Shown here: in pieces, positions 30,232-41,011 of the stretch | Numbering within the stretch: position 1 is the first letter of the stretch | Layout: each line of letters opens with the position of its first letter | DNA from: Rhizoclosmatium globosum | Taxonomy: Eukaryota > Chytridiomycota > Chytridiomycetes > Chytridiales > Chytriomycetaceae | Length of the DNA stretch: 64,000 bases | Assembly (NCBI GenBank): GCA_002104985.1 | Contig: MCGO01000021.1 | Span: 310,001-374,000 of the forward strand | Direction of reading: 5' to 3' | The notes under the pieces: generated by a model | Told to the model about the DNA's origin: nothing | Database searches by the model: none | What the model saw: only the letters and a program-made list of their open reading frames with translations | Program-made: the position numbers and the translations under genes

Positions 30232-33121
30232 TTATTGGAACCCACATCGCAACCGCGCATTCTCTTCCCGCAATCGCACGACTTCTTTCAGTAACGCCTC
30301 TGTTGGGCTGTTTTCTTGGAAGAGTTGGCTAATCTCATTCTAAACAAGTCACATCAGCTTGAACCTAACAACCAAATAAGTATACCTTTTGTATATAAAA
30401 CTGCCTCAATAGCTCCAAATGCATATTCTGGATATCCTCTTTAACCTGCTTCCGAAAATCTTGTAGACACGATTCGAGTACAGCTTCCAACACCTTGTGT
30501 GCATAACCACCACTCGCTTCCGCAGAGTCCTTTACTACTTCTTCCGATTTCGTTTTCAACGCAGGTACATCCACAGGCTCTGACGCCATCATGGACGTGG
30601 GCGGCGAAAATTCGTCACCAACAAGTCCGCCTGTCCACTGTTTTCCCTCAACTGACCGAGGAACGTCCAAGTCTGCCCCCAACACCTCCTTCGTCAACCA
30701 AATATCAGTATCATCATCTTGCTCTTCTTCATGATGCTCCATAACCTCAATATTCCCTCCCTTTTCCGGTAATGACCTACTCGCATCTTCCTTCGCATCA
30801 AATTTGGAAAACAGAGCCTCCGAAACCTTGACAGTAACATGTCCAGGGCTTCCAGGCAAATTTTTCAATGCAACTGATTCCCTCGCTTTGCCTACATCCA
30901 ATTCAAGCAACGACGTTTGTCTTGACAGCCTTCCAGTATGGGTGACACTTCCAGGCATTGGTAAATTCTCTTGCGACGCTGCTGTAAAGATAGGAGACAT
31001 GGGTCGAGAATAGTGAGGAGTGTTTCTGCCCATTGTGTCCTCAGGGGTGGTGGACTTGACAGGTGTTTTTGATTTCAGTTGATTCAATGCATTTTGGAGG
31101 CGTGCAATTGGATCGGAGGTTTGATGTGTGGGTTTTGAAAGGAAGGGGTCCGATTCAGATGTTGGCGTTTTCAATGGGGGTGACGATGAGAGAGGAGGTT
31201 GTGTCGATTTGCCAGTTGTTCCAGCAAGAGGAGAAAAGAGATCTAGAGCTGTTTACGCTTCGTTAGACGAAGTTCATCAGAAATTAGACTCCTACTCACT
31301 GTTTGGAGCTTGAGATTCTTTCTTCACCCGATTCAGAAGCACGGGAGTTATTGAAACGTCTTCGGAATCCTCTGCTTCTTCATTGGCAGTCATAACTTCA
31401 CGCAAGTTTGAACTTCCACCAATAGTGGATAGAGTTTTTGTGTCCACGGAAGGATCTGAAAAAATTCATCAAATTTCTGGAGACGTTAGAATAATACGAA
31501 CCAGTTCGGAACGCTGGTTTGACAGGACTGAAGAGATCCATTAATCCAGCCTGTTTCTCCTTCACAGCGGCCATACGTTCTTTCAGAGCAGCAACAACTG
31601 GGGACCCAGACCCTGGAGGATTGTGGTCAACAGCTGATGAGTTCGGTGCTGTTGTGGAACTCGGTTTGAAAGGCTGTGGTTTCTGTGCCAAAGTCTTTGA
31701 TCCTGAATTCATTCCTCCTTGGTCTCGTTGTGAAGTTTCTTGGGCCCACTAAATCAAATAATTTAGCTCATTGATTTGAAGCTAACGAACAAACCTGAGG
31801 CGGCTCGAACGCTAATGAAGTGATAGGCTCTCCAGTGCTGGTGGCATGGAAATACAAGGATGATTTCCGTGTACGAACATCGAATAGAGTAATTTTGCCT
31901 GTGCATTTGTCAATAGTTAACAAACAATTTGTTCTTGGTTCAATTGATTCGCACCAGAAATGGATCCCGCGGCAATGAGAAAGTCATCATTCACAGCAAG
32001 ACTTGTGATGGGAGAGTCGGCCTCAAATTTCAATAGAATTTTGCTGGAATATAATGGTTACTGGATGGCTTGTTTGGCAAACGTCAGGCAACCTCACCCA
32101 TTCTCATCTTTGTTGTAAACCAAAACTTTTCGGTCCAATCCAGCAGTAGCAAATAATGATTTGTTGCATGGAGACCAGCAGAGCCCCTGTATCGGAGCCA
32201 CGTGGGCATCTTTAACGATAAACATGGGTTGTGTGGAGGTGTTGAAGTCCCAAACAACTACACAGCCGTCATCTCCTACAGCGGCAATTGTAGACTTTTT
32301 GAATGGAGAGAATGCACATTTGTTGACGTTCTGGGAGAGAAAGGGGTTAAGTATTATTCTAGCAGGAACATTGCAGCATACTTGAGTCAAAGGCGAGGAG
32401 AGGGTAGTGGACGTATTCGTTTTGAGTGAATGAATTTTGAGTTCACCGTTCGCTGAACCTGATGCGAGGGTAGTCTCATCGACATTGACTGCAACGGCTG
32501 TGACTTTGTCTGTGTGGCCCTGCAATCGCATCAAAAGTCAGCATGGCACACGCCAGAGCACCAGACAAACACACCGCAAACTTGAGGACAATTTTCTTAT
32601 CTCTGCGGTCCCAGGCAAGAACGGCGCGGCCACTCGCCAAGTACAAAACACGACTCGAGCGGCGTGTCCCAAACGCGACAGCCGCCACCTTTTCCGAAAG
32701 AGACGATGAGTCAGCACCTTCTTTGGTTTCGAAGTCGACTTCGAAGTAGTGGAAACACGACGCACCTCGCCGGGACTCGGAAGCGTGGCACTTGGAACAA
32801 CTTCGACGGCCCGACCCTCGCCCGCATCGCGAATCGACACGGCGACAGCATTCGACGCTGTTGTTGCTGTTGTTGTTGTTGTTGACGCGTTGTTTGTGGT
32901 CTTGTTTGACAGCGGCGTTGCGAGGAGTCGGCCTGTAGTGAGTTACAGCAACTACTGTACTAGCGACAACACCCACCATCCGCACTCCACGACACATCGC
33001 TGGCGCCCTCGATGGCCGTCTGTGTCTGGGCTGTGTGCGCAGTGCCTGTGATGCTCCATGTCGTCAGTCCCCGCGGTGTCAACGCCGCAAGTCGCGTTGA
33101 TGTTTGTGCTGTTGCACTCAT
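30232..33121 (-). CDS. NEDD1: NEDD1 homologue (gamma-tubulin ring complex targeting factor)
   Basis: WD40 propeller in the N-terminal half: VAAVAFGTRRSSRVLYLASG, AGHTDKVTAVAVNVDETTLA, VNKCAFSPFKKSTIAAVGDD and PIQGLCWSPCNKSLFATAGL. A Ser/Pro-rich linker follows, then a C-terminal helix EDIQNMHLELLRQFYIQKNE and LLKEVVRLREENARLR, which is the diagnostic NEDD1 segment that binds gamma-tubulin complexes. NEDD1 recruits microtubule nucleation to centrosomes and basal bodies, consistent with a flagellated zoospore. At least eight exons; N-terminal splices (SWSADG/GRLL and VVP/DFETK) were placed from signals plus frame and are less certain. Starts 152 bp from the divergent histidine kinase. Confidence 0.85.
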
Positions 33122-33273
33122 TTGTCCGTGCTTGGCTTCAACAAATTCGGACCTTCAAATCCAACAAAGAATATTTTAATACTTAATTTTGTGGAAGTTT
33201 GAAACCAGTTTGTTGGCGATTTTTGTAATAGAGTCTCACTGTGGCATTGTTCTCATTTGGCCACGACATCAGC

Positions 33274-36200
33274 ATGAAGGAAACACACATGGATTCTGAT
33301 CAGAAGGACGGGCAAGATACTCAGCCTTCAATCAAGGATCAAGGTACGCGTTTGAAGCTCTTCTGACAACACCATCACTCTGTGATTACTGACTGTCTCC
33401 TCTTAACTTCCAGAATGTCAACGAAATGGCCTCGATAAGTCATCAGCAAAACTAAATCTTGACACTGCAATTCTGTTCAAAGAAGAAGTTGCTGAAACCC
33501 TCAAGTTGAGTGTCCTTGTCATCACCTGAAAACCCAAAAGATGGGAGAACAACATATAGAACGAGATGCGACTCCATGCTAATTTCGATTGATAGGCAGC
33601 ATTATTCGCAAGTCAGAATCGAGTGTTGCGAACTGGAAAACGCCATGAAAATAAAACAAGCAGCAGTCATCAAAAAGAAGGAGGCCTCATTTCAGTCCTT
33701 AAGGAATGAGATTGAGATAAATCAATTGAAGAATCATCAACATATGGAAGTGAAGTACTCAAAGGCGTATTTTGAGACATTTATGGCAGCCGTCACGAAA
33801 CACAAAGAATTTAAAACCTTAAATAGAGAGTTCTCGTTGCAAGCGAAGGTTCTTGTTACATCTACTCTATGTTATGCACTAATTCCGCAACTCTACAGAT
33901 GCGTGACTTGAAAATACTTCAGCAAGAAGGAAGCTCTGCTCTTATAAGCAGAATGGAATTTATTCTACAGGAAAATCGAGCGGAATTCACAGAAACTGTC
34001 AGTCACGTTGAAGAAATCCATGCAAAAAAATACAAGAATCTGCTCGATCTGCAAGAAAGCCACAACCGCACCATAAAGGCCATTAATGATTTAGAGATAA
34101 ATCACTTGCATGAAGATATCAGAGGCGTTATGGCAAAGCGATACCATATGAAGCAAAATCACCAAAGAGCTCTTGACAAAAAGGCCGCAGATCATCTGAA
34201 AGAATTACAAGCGCGAGAAATGAAACACGTCAAGGAGCTCTTTGACTTCAAACTCGTATCAACTGACAACGTCTTTCAGGTGAAACAAAGGCACCAAGAA
34301 GAACTGCAGACACTTGAGGTTAAACACTACAAAGAGCGAATGGAGCATGAAGACAAGTTGACAGAATTAATAGATATCTTTCACTTGAAACAACTACAAG
34401 AGACTCACGCCAAGGAGTTGAAAAAGTTGACTGAAGCTCACAAATTAACACTACATACCATATCAAATATTCACTCTCAACGCTTGACGAGCATCCAAAT
34501 GACACCAAGCGAATCGCTAATTCAGCGAGTTTACTTGAATCACTTCAGGTGGGGAGAATCAATTTTGGAAGGCATTGTATATGACGACAAAATCGATTTT
34601 GATGCAACGCTCATCCCCTCCGAAACCCCTGAAACAAAAGCAAGCATCAACCACATTCTTCAAGCAAAAAAAGACTTGAAGGAATTGAAGGAAAAGCAAT
34701 TTGCTGCACGATTCGAGTTAATTCAGTCACACTGTACTGAACTGGCGGAACTTCAGGAGTCTCAACAACAGGAAATAATGGACCTGAGGACAGTTCAAGA
34801 GGCTGATATTATAGAGTTACAGACTCAACAAGAGAATGAACTTTCTGAAATGAAAGCTGTTCAAGACAGGGAAATCACGATGGAGCAGAGTATACACGAC
34901 GCCGAGTGTGAAGCGCTGATGGAGCGAAGAATTCTTAGTAGTGTGCTGGATTCTGTGATTGATGGTGGGTACTATTTTGATCGTGCAACAAGTTGCCTTC
35001 TGAAACCAACGCTATAGGTATCATCATTATCGACACCAGCGGAATCATCAGGCGACTTAATACAGCCGTTGAAATAATTTTCGATTATAAGTCTGAAGAA
35101 ATAGGTGAGCTTGAGAACTGCTGGTCGAAATTGCAATAAAACTCAACTCAACCTCAAATTTCAGTCGGCAAAAACGTCAACATTTTAATGCCAGTTGAAC
35201 TTGCAAAACGTCATGATGAAATTATCGCCAATTATCTTCGAACTGGGGTCAAGAGCGTTATTGGTGTGGGACGGAAACTGCTTGGAAAACGGAAGAATGG
35301 TCAACTCTTCAACATTCACTTGGCTGTGACGGAGGTGAAACAAGAGGGAGTACATTTATTTACCGGAGTGATTCGTGATATCACCAATGAGTCTATTCAA
35401 GAGGAAATGCTTGCAGAGCAAAGAAGAAAGGAGGAACAACTTCAGTTACAGATGCTGGCAGCCGAGAAGAAGAGAGCAGACGAAGCCGAGCAATCAAGAA
35501 AACAGCAAGAACGATACATAGACATGGTAAATAAGATTACTCAGTAAATTTATTGATATGGACTTTCAGATCTGTCATGAAATCCGTAACCCATTGAATG
35601 GCATTCAAAACAACAACGAACTACTCTCAGACTTGATCAAAGATATATCCGAGCACTTGAAAAACAACGGCGTCAGAAACAACAAAGTCGATCAGATTCT
35701 TGAGGCAAGCGCGAGTGCTATTCAAGCCATCAATCACTGCGCGCGACATCAAAAAACAATAGCAGACGATGTCCTCAACATGTCCAAGCTTAGTATGAGT
35801 CTAATCAGAATCAGCAATACAACGCCGATTGATCCAATAGCGCTAACGAATACAATTTTCGACACGTTCCGCGTGGAAGCCACCAAAAAGGACCTCGACT
35901 TAATACTTTTAGTGAAACCGACCCTCAAAGCAGTTCTTCATGACCATCAACTATCAAGTGACCCTGCAAGGCTTTCCCAAATCTTGATCAACTTGATAGC
36001 CAATGCAATTAAGTTTACAGAAAAGCAAAAAATTCGAAGAATTACAGTTGAAATCGATTCCTTTGAGTCCGTGCAAGGAGAAGATACTTATCAAATGTTG
36101 CAGTTTGCAGTTAGTGATACTGGAATAGGTATGACGGAAGCAGAACAAACGCTGTTGTTTCAGCAGTTCAGCCAAACCTCGTACAAGGTAATATACCTTC

Positions 36201-37068
36201 TTCTCAAATTGTATCTTATTGCATTCGTACAGACGTTTGCAGACTATGGTGGATCCGGGCTAGGATTGTACATTTCAAAGGAGTTGATTGTCTTGATGGT
36301 AAGAGCTGGCCAACTTTCTCCCACCGCTAACCATGATTTAGGGTGGTTCTATCAACGTAAAGAGTCAGAAAGGCGTTGGTACCACGTTTACCTTCACAAT
36401 CAAGGTAAATAAGGGAAGGCCCACAGAAGTCAGCGGAACAACTACTCAAGTGAATACACCAACCTGGAAAAATGCCGATTCATTCAGAGAATCAACCCCC
36501 GAAATAATATCAGAATCCCTCATCAAACTAGATTCCAACTCGAAAGGAAAACCAATCCTAATTGTTGGTCAGTCCAATTGAAAAACAGAAATGCAAACCC
36601 TAATCTTGGCAATCTAGACGACAACGCAATCAATCGAAAGGTCTTGAAAGCACATCTGGATCGAGCTGGATTCGCTTGTGAGGAGGTCGGAGATGGGAAG
36701 CAAGCTTTAGACCGATTCGTTGCAAACCCAAAAAAGTACGCCTTGATACTTATGGATCTAGAAATGCCAGTTATGGATGGATTGACTGCCTCCAAGCGAA
36801 TTCGAGAGGAGGAGGCGAAACTCATGGCGGCAAAAAAGCTGGAATATCAAGTACCGATTATGGCAGTGACAGGAAATGCTAGACATGATCCTGACTGCAA
36901 TCCGGAGCATTTTGGAATGCAAGGAGGTAATTGAAATATTTGGGGTCGTTGACTGTTTGCTAATTAGCCACCAAAGTCCTTCTGAAGCCCTATACTAGGA
37001 ACGAACTGATGAGCATTGTAGATAGATACGTTCAGGTGGAATCAGTTGAAGAGGATGCAAAGCCGTAG
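33274..37068 (+). CDS. Hybrid histidine kinase: coiled coil, FixL-like heme PAS, HisKA, ATPase, receiver
   Basis: Around 1,080 residues without membrane segments. N-terminal 500 or so residues are a long coiled coil (for example LKELKEKQFAARFELIQ). PAS domain (35020-35400) reads like bacterial FixL: GKNVNILMPVELAKRHDEI, IGVGRKLLGKRKNGQLF and LFTGVIRDITNES. The FixL heme-ligand His (codon 35212) and the ligand-sensing Arg (codon 35272) are exactly 20 residues apart, as in FixL. Then H-box MICHEIRNPLNGI, N-box LINLIANAIKFTE, DTGIGM and GGSGLGLYISKEL. Receiver: DDNAINRKVLKAHL, phospho-acceptor LILMDLEMPVMDG, and LLKPYTR. About ten exons. Oxygen or other gas sensing through heme is inference from those residues. 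Confidence 0.85.
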
Positions 37069-37191
37069 GTAGATACGAGACCCTTTTTATTTCGAGATGC
37101 CCAATTCGAAAGGTCTTCTGCCATACAGTTCCCATCCCTCATTCAATAGTTTACAGATACAAACGAAATAAATTGATCCAAATGAGACCAT

Positions 37192-37531
37192 TTAGGTGCT
37201 GGGAGGAAAGAAAGGAGTTAGTTGAGCTGTAAAGTGGCTCCAACAAGGCTACATACACAATAATGTTGTTGATTGGGATGTGGATGAGCTTCACAAAGAA
37301 GCCAATGAAGCCCATGATAACGAAACCCATACCAATGGCACCGGCCATCTGGAAGAACTCTGAAAGGGGAGTATTGGGTCAGTTAAGCGCAAACAAGTCC
37401 CCCTCAGACAGAAAGGAGACTTCTGATTGATTACGCACCAGTCTGAGTTGGCTTTGTGCACTTGTTGATGAGGTTGATTGAGTCCTTGACGAACTGCTTT
37501 GGTCCCTCGATGATGTCTGTGATGGCGTCCA
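37192..37531 (-). CDS. SSS1: SEC61 gamma subunit (Sss1)
   Basis: About 67 residues, the normal size of the single-pass gamma subunit of the ER Sec61 translocon. [37 protein letters not shown] and the membrane helix [20 protein letters not shown] are textbook. Three exons: introns fall after TQT and inside the final Val codon, where the strong donor GTATGT leaves only V-T-stop in exon 3. A TGA codon stands immediately before the chosen ATG, fixing the start. Divergent from cofilin, 325 bp apart. Confidence 0.95.
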
Positions 37532-37856
37532 TTCAGGCAGTGAAGAGAAGTTTTTTCGAAGGATTCGTGGTGGTCCAACCTCATTGGCCAGGAAACCATA
37601 GACTAATTGCACTTGAATGGAAACGAATTAGAATTACTATGATTTGTCTTTGCTTATTGTCTGCTCGTTGATTAGTAGCTGCTACATCCACCCCTTCCAT
37701 ATTAGCTCCACCCCATAATGGATACTAAAGCCCCCATGATTTCACGAATTGCATCCACCCCTTTCATTAATGCATAAAAACGGGCAATTGGTTTCAAGCG
37801 ATATCCACGGACCTCTTCCCCAACATCCACCCCATTGAAAAAATCATTCTGCAAAA

Positions 37857-38772
37857 ATGGTGAGCATCACGTACCTTCCCGCTCAGCGAGTTCCTTGTCT
37901 GGGCCTGCATCTCACAGCACCTTCTTGGATCAACATATGGACTCTTGTTTCGTGGGGGTCGTGCCTGAACTGTGGAGGGTGTTTTCGCTTTTGGGGGATC
38001 TCATGGACTAGAGTGCCAACAGCTCCTTGGATTGTACGCGCATTCATGGGATCGTATGCAGCTGGATTTGGGGGTTGCGGTGAAGAAGGCCGGGTTGAGG
38101 CAATATGGTTAAGGGCGTGGGCGTCTTGCCTTAAATTGGTTGTGTGTGCGCCCAAATAACTAACCACCTATTCTTTGTCCTATGTTACTTTAGTCATCTG
38201 GAGTTACTGCCGCCAACGACGTCATCACCATGGTAAGGATCGTGGTGTTTTCTTGGGCAGTTGCTGAGCGTCTACTCACTCAACCTTAAATCCAACAGTA
38301 CGAGGAGATGAAGCTCCGTCGTAAATTCGCCTACATCGTCTACAAGATTGACGGTGCCAGCATTGTTCCAGCTGACAGCTTGACCACTGAGGATGCCGAG
38401 AAGCTTGGATCTGAGGCTACCTACGAGAAGTTCGTGAGCCAATTCCCAGCTGGAGAGGGTCGTTACGGTGTTTACGACTTTGAGTTCGAGACCCCAGATG
38501 GTGTCAGAAACAAGTTGGTCTTCTTCTTGTGGTAAGTAGTTTCAATTTCACCACCAAGTTATGTTAACGTTTTTGTTTTCAGGGCCCCAGACACTGCTGC
38601 CATCAAGTCCAAGATGATCTACGCTTCTTCCAAGCAGGCTATCCGTCAAAGATTGGAGGGAATCCACACTGAAATTCAATGTACTGACGCCTCTGAACTT
38701 GCATACGAGTCTGCCTTTGAGAAGATTGCCGGAAAGGGTGCTAAGCCTCTCCTCAAGGCTCCAAAGGCCTAA
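37857..38772 (+). CDS. Cofilin / ADF
   Basis: Actin-severing factor of about 140 residues. Exon 1 contains only the ATG (37857-37859). A 334-nt intron follows, the longest in the window outside uncertain models. Exon 2 (38194-38232) gives [13 protein letters not shown], exon 3 (38299-38531) [17 protein letters not shown] to LVFFLW, and exon 4 from 38583 [20 protein letters not shown] to the stop. The actin-binding long helix ([18 protein letters not shown]) and the N-terminal Ser regulated in cofilins are present. A separate-ATG exon is common in fungal actin-cytoskeleton genes and such long first introns often raise expression. Confidence 0.95.
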
Positions 38773-38994
38773 ATACTTCAAGCATCTTATCGTTGAAGCT
38801 CCTTTTTCGTTGTTCTTTTACATTTGAAGAACGGGTGTGTGTATTTTGGGTTCAAGCTGCATGAATAAACCTTTTTGAGTAGCTCTGAGTATTGAATTAT
38901 GATGAATAAGTGTTCGTGTTTTCGCTGAATAAGCTGCTTCTAGTGTAAAGAGGCGCTTCCCTCTGGATCTTCTTCCAGAAACGTCTCAGAAACA

Positions 38995-39201
38995 ATGTGT
39001 TATCAAACAAAGTGCACAAAGTGCAACAAGACAACATGGGGTGGATGCGGAATGCATGTTGAATCCGCTATGGCAGGTGTCAAGGAGGACGATAAGTGCA
39101 AGTGCCCACGTGAGACGTAAGACATTCATATCGCTCTTAATGCATTGGTTTACTGAAACTGACCTTCTCGATTCAGAGGTGGAAGTTGTAACATCATGTG
39201 A
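38995..39201 (+). CDS. CxxC miniprotein, copy 1
   Basis: 48 residues in two exons (intron 39117-39176). CTKCNKTTWGGCGMHVESAM, then VKEDDKCKCPRE: the CxxCxKxTWxGCGxHxE signature of a tiny family scattered through eukaryotes and bacteria, role not established, probably binding one zinc through Cys/His. The second copy follows 166 bp later. The start is the only ATG ahead of the motif. Confidence 0.7.
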
Positions 39202-39367
39202 AACAACAGAAGCATACTGACTGACTGACTGAGAGGAGAATAAGGAGTAGAGGCTCGTCTAAGGTTCTTTAGCTACTAGTCTACATTAATAAATTGTCAT
39301 CAAGAGATGTTTCCAAGTTGTTGTTCTTGTTTGGGAGCTTCTTGGGAGTTTCTTTCATTCCAAAAAC

Positions 39368-39615
39368 ATGTGCTCTCCTGTACCCTGCCGTCAGTGTGGC
39401 AAGACTACTTGGGCCGGATGCGGGCTACACATCGAAGCAGCATTGTATGGGGTCAAGGAGGAGGATCGCTGCAAGTGCCCTCGAGGTAGTTAGTAGTTGT
39501 AGACCATTGGCGACATTGATGGATAACAACGATCGTCAATCCACAAATAGTTGTACCTGGCGCATCTGCTGCGCAAAAGCCACGACGCAAAGTTGAGCTG
39601 GAATACACAGAATGA
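39368..39615 (+). CDS. CxxC miniprotein, copy 2
   Basis: CRQCGKTTWAGCGLHIEAAL, then EEDRCKCPR, matching copy 1. The frame reaches TAG within the donor-like GTAGTT just after CPR. If the intron to AATAG is spliced, the protein gains a tail VPGASAAQKPRRKVELEYTE; if not, it stops at PRGS. The spliced form is favoured because it restores an intron at nearly the same place as copy 1. Confidence 0.65.
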
Positions 39616-39729
39616 CGAAAGCAAGTCGAAATTGAAATAAACTAATAAACTTGAATTGAACTTAATGGCATTAGTTTTGTATGCAATTCTTGGTTAAGAT
39701 TTCATTGTTCAAGAAACCAGTATTCTTTG

Positions 39730-40875
39730 ATGGCAGTCAAACTCCTTATTCTCGGAAGCGTAAAGGCGCCCGAACTGCAAAGGGTCGTCCGTGTTTGTAA
39801 AGTATGTCATCAAGGCCTTTTGAATCTACCTACCACGCGTTCCTCACATCATCGATTGTAGAAACTGGAAGCAACGCAGACTGGCAATCTTGAGATCAAC
39901 GTGGAGCAAGTAACTCCAATAGAATACCTGGAAAGACTTGATGCCTTAAAACAAGTATATATTTGAATGAAACTGGTAGGATGTTGGCTAAGGTTGTGAC
40001 AGGATATCAAGGATTTCATCCCGAGTCTATTCCCTGGTGTAACTGTTCGAGTTCTGACAGGTGGAAAAGTCAACGTACTCTCCGCAAAAAAGTTCATCGG
40101 ATGGGTAAAAGAAAAGCATCAAGTGGATGATGTTCACGGACAGGACTTGGGAGTTGAGGACAGTCTTGTCCAAGAAGAACTAGAAAAACAAGGACAGTTG
40201 GCGTTCGAAACGTATATCAAGGGATTGAAGGTAATGTGAAGTTTGAAAAATAGGAAGTTATTAACATGACTTTAGCACACTGTTGTTCATATGGATGTTC
40301 AAGTTGGAAGTAATTTCAATGGACGCCTTTGGTTTGAACTATATAACGATATCGTGCCTCGATCTACAGCCCATTTTGTTTCACTCATTCAAGGCACATC
40401 TCCAGATCCTAATGGTGGAGACCCCTTGGGATACAAGGGTACTTTGGTGAATAGAATCATCAAAGAAGGGTGGTTTCAAGCCGGAGGTTTGGAACATTCC
40501 CATTCCATTCGAACAATATTAATATATTTATCTTCAGAGATTTTCGATGCAACGGGAGCTGTTGTAGTGAATGAATACTTGTCAGATGAAAACTTCATCG
40601 TTCCACACAACCATCGCGGAAGTCTTTCATTTGTTAACAAGGGACCCCATAGCAATTTTTCGCAATTTATGGTGACATTAAGGCCAATGCCTTATTTTGA
40701 CCGAAAGTTTGTTTGTATTGGTCGATGTTTGGATGGTGATGACGTGCTGCAAGCGATTGACAACGTTAAAACGCGCTATGAAAAGCCAACTGCCTCAATT
40801 AGAGTCACTAAGTGTGAATTGTTTTGCGACGGCATAATTCCGCCGGAAAAGGACCGCCTCCCAACGTTCTTTTGA
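39730..40875 (+). CDS. PPIL6: PPIL6-like cyclophilin
   Basis: Cyclophilin domain with the divergent PPIL6 pattern: GRLWFELYNDIVPRSTAHF, NRIIKEGWFQAGG, SDENFIVPHNHRGSLSFVNK, SNFSQFMVTLRPMPYFDRKF. The N-terminal region (KLLILGSVKAPELQRVVRV and EQVTPIEYLERLDAL) corresponds to the PPIL6-specific extension. The PPIase active-site Arg/Phe set is only partly kept, so catalysis is uncertain. In animals PPIL6 is linked to cilia-bearing cells, in keeping with a zoospore. One intron (GTTTGG near 40485 to TTCAG) is stop-free and in frame; removing it gives the family sequence GGEIFDATG. Confidence 0.85.
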
Positions 40876-41011
40876 GGCCAAATAAGTAAACTCCGTTAAA
40901 TAAACAGCTTTCCTGCAGTGTCATGCATCCATATCTTTCTATAAATGAGATATCTATTGTAAATCTTGAAGGCAGTTTGTCAAGCGTGCGTGTGAGAGAA
41001 GTGGAAATCCC

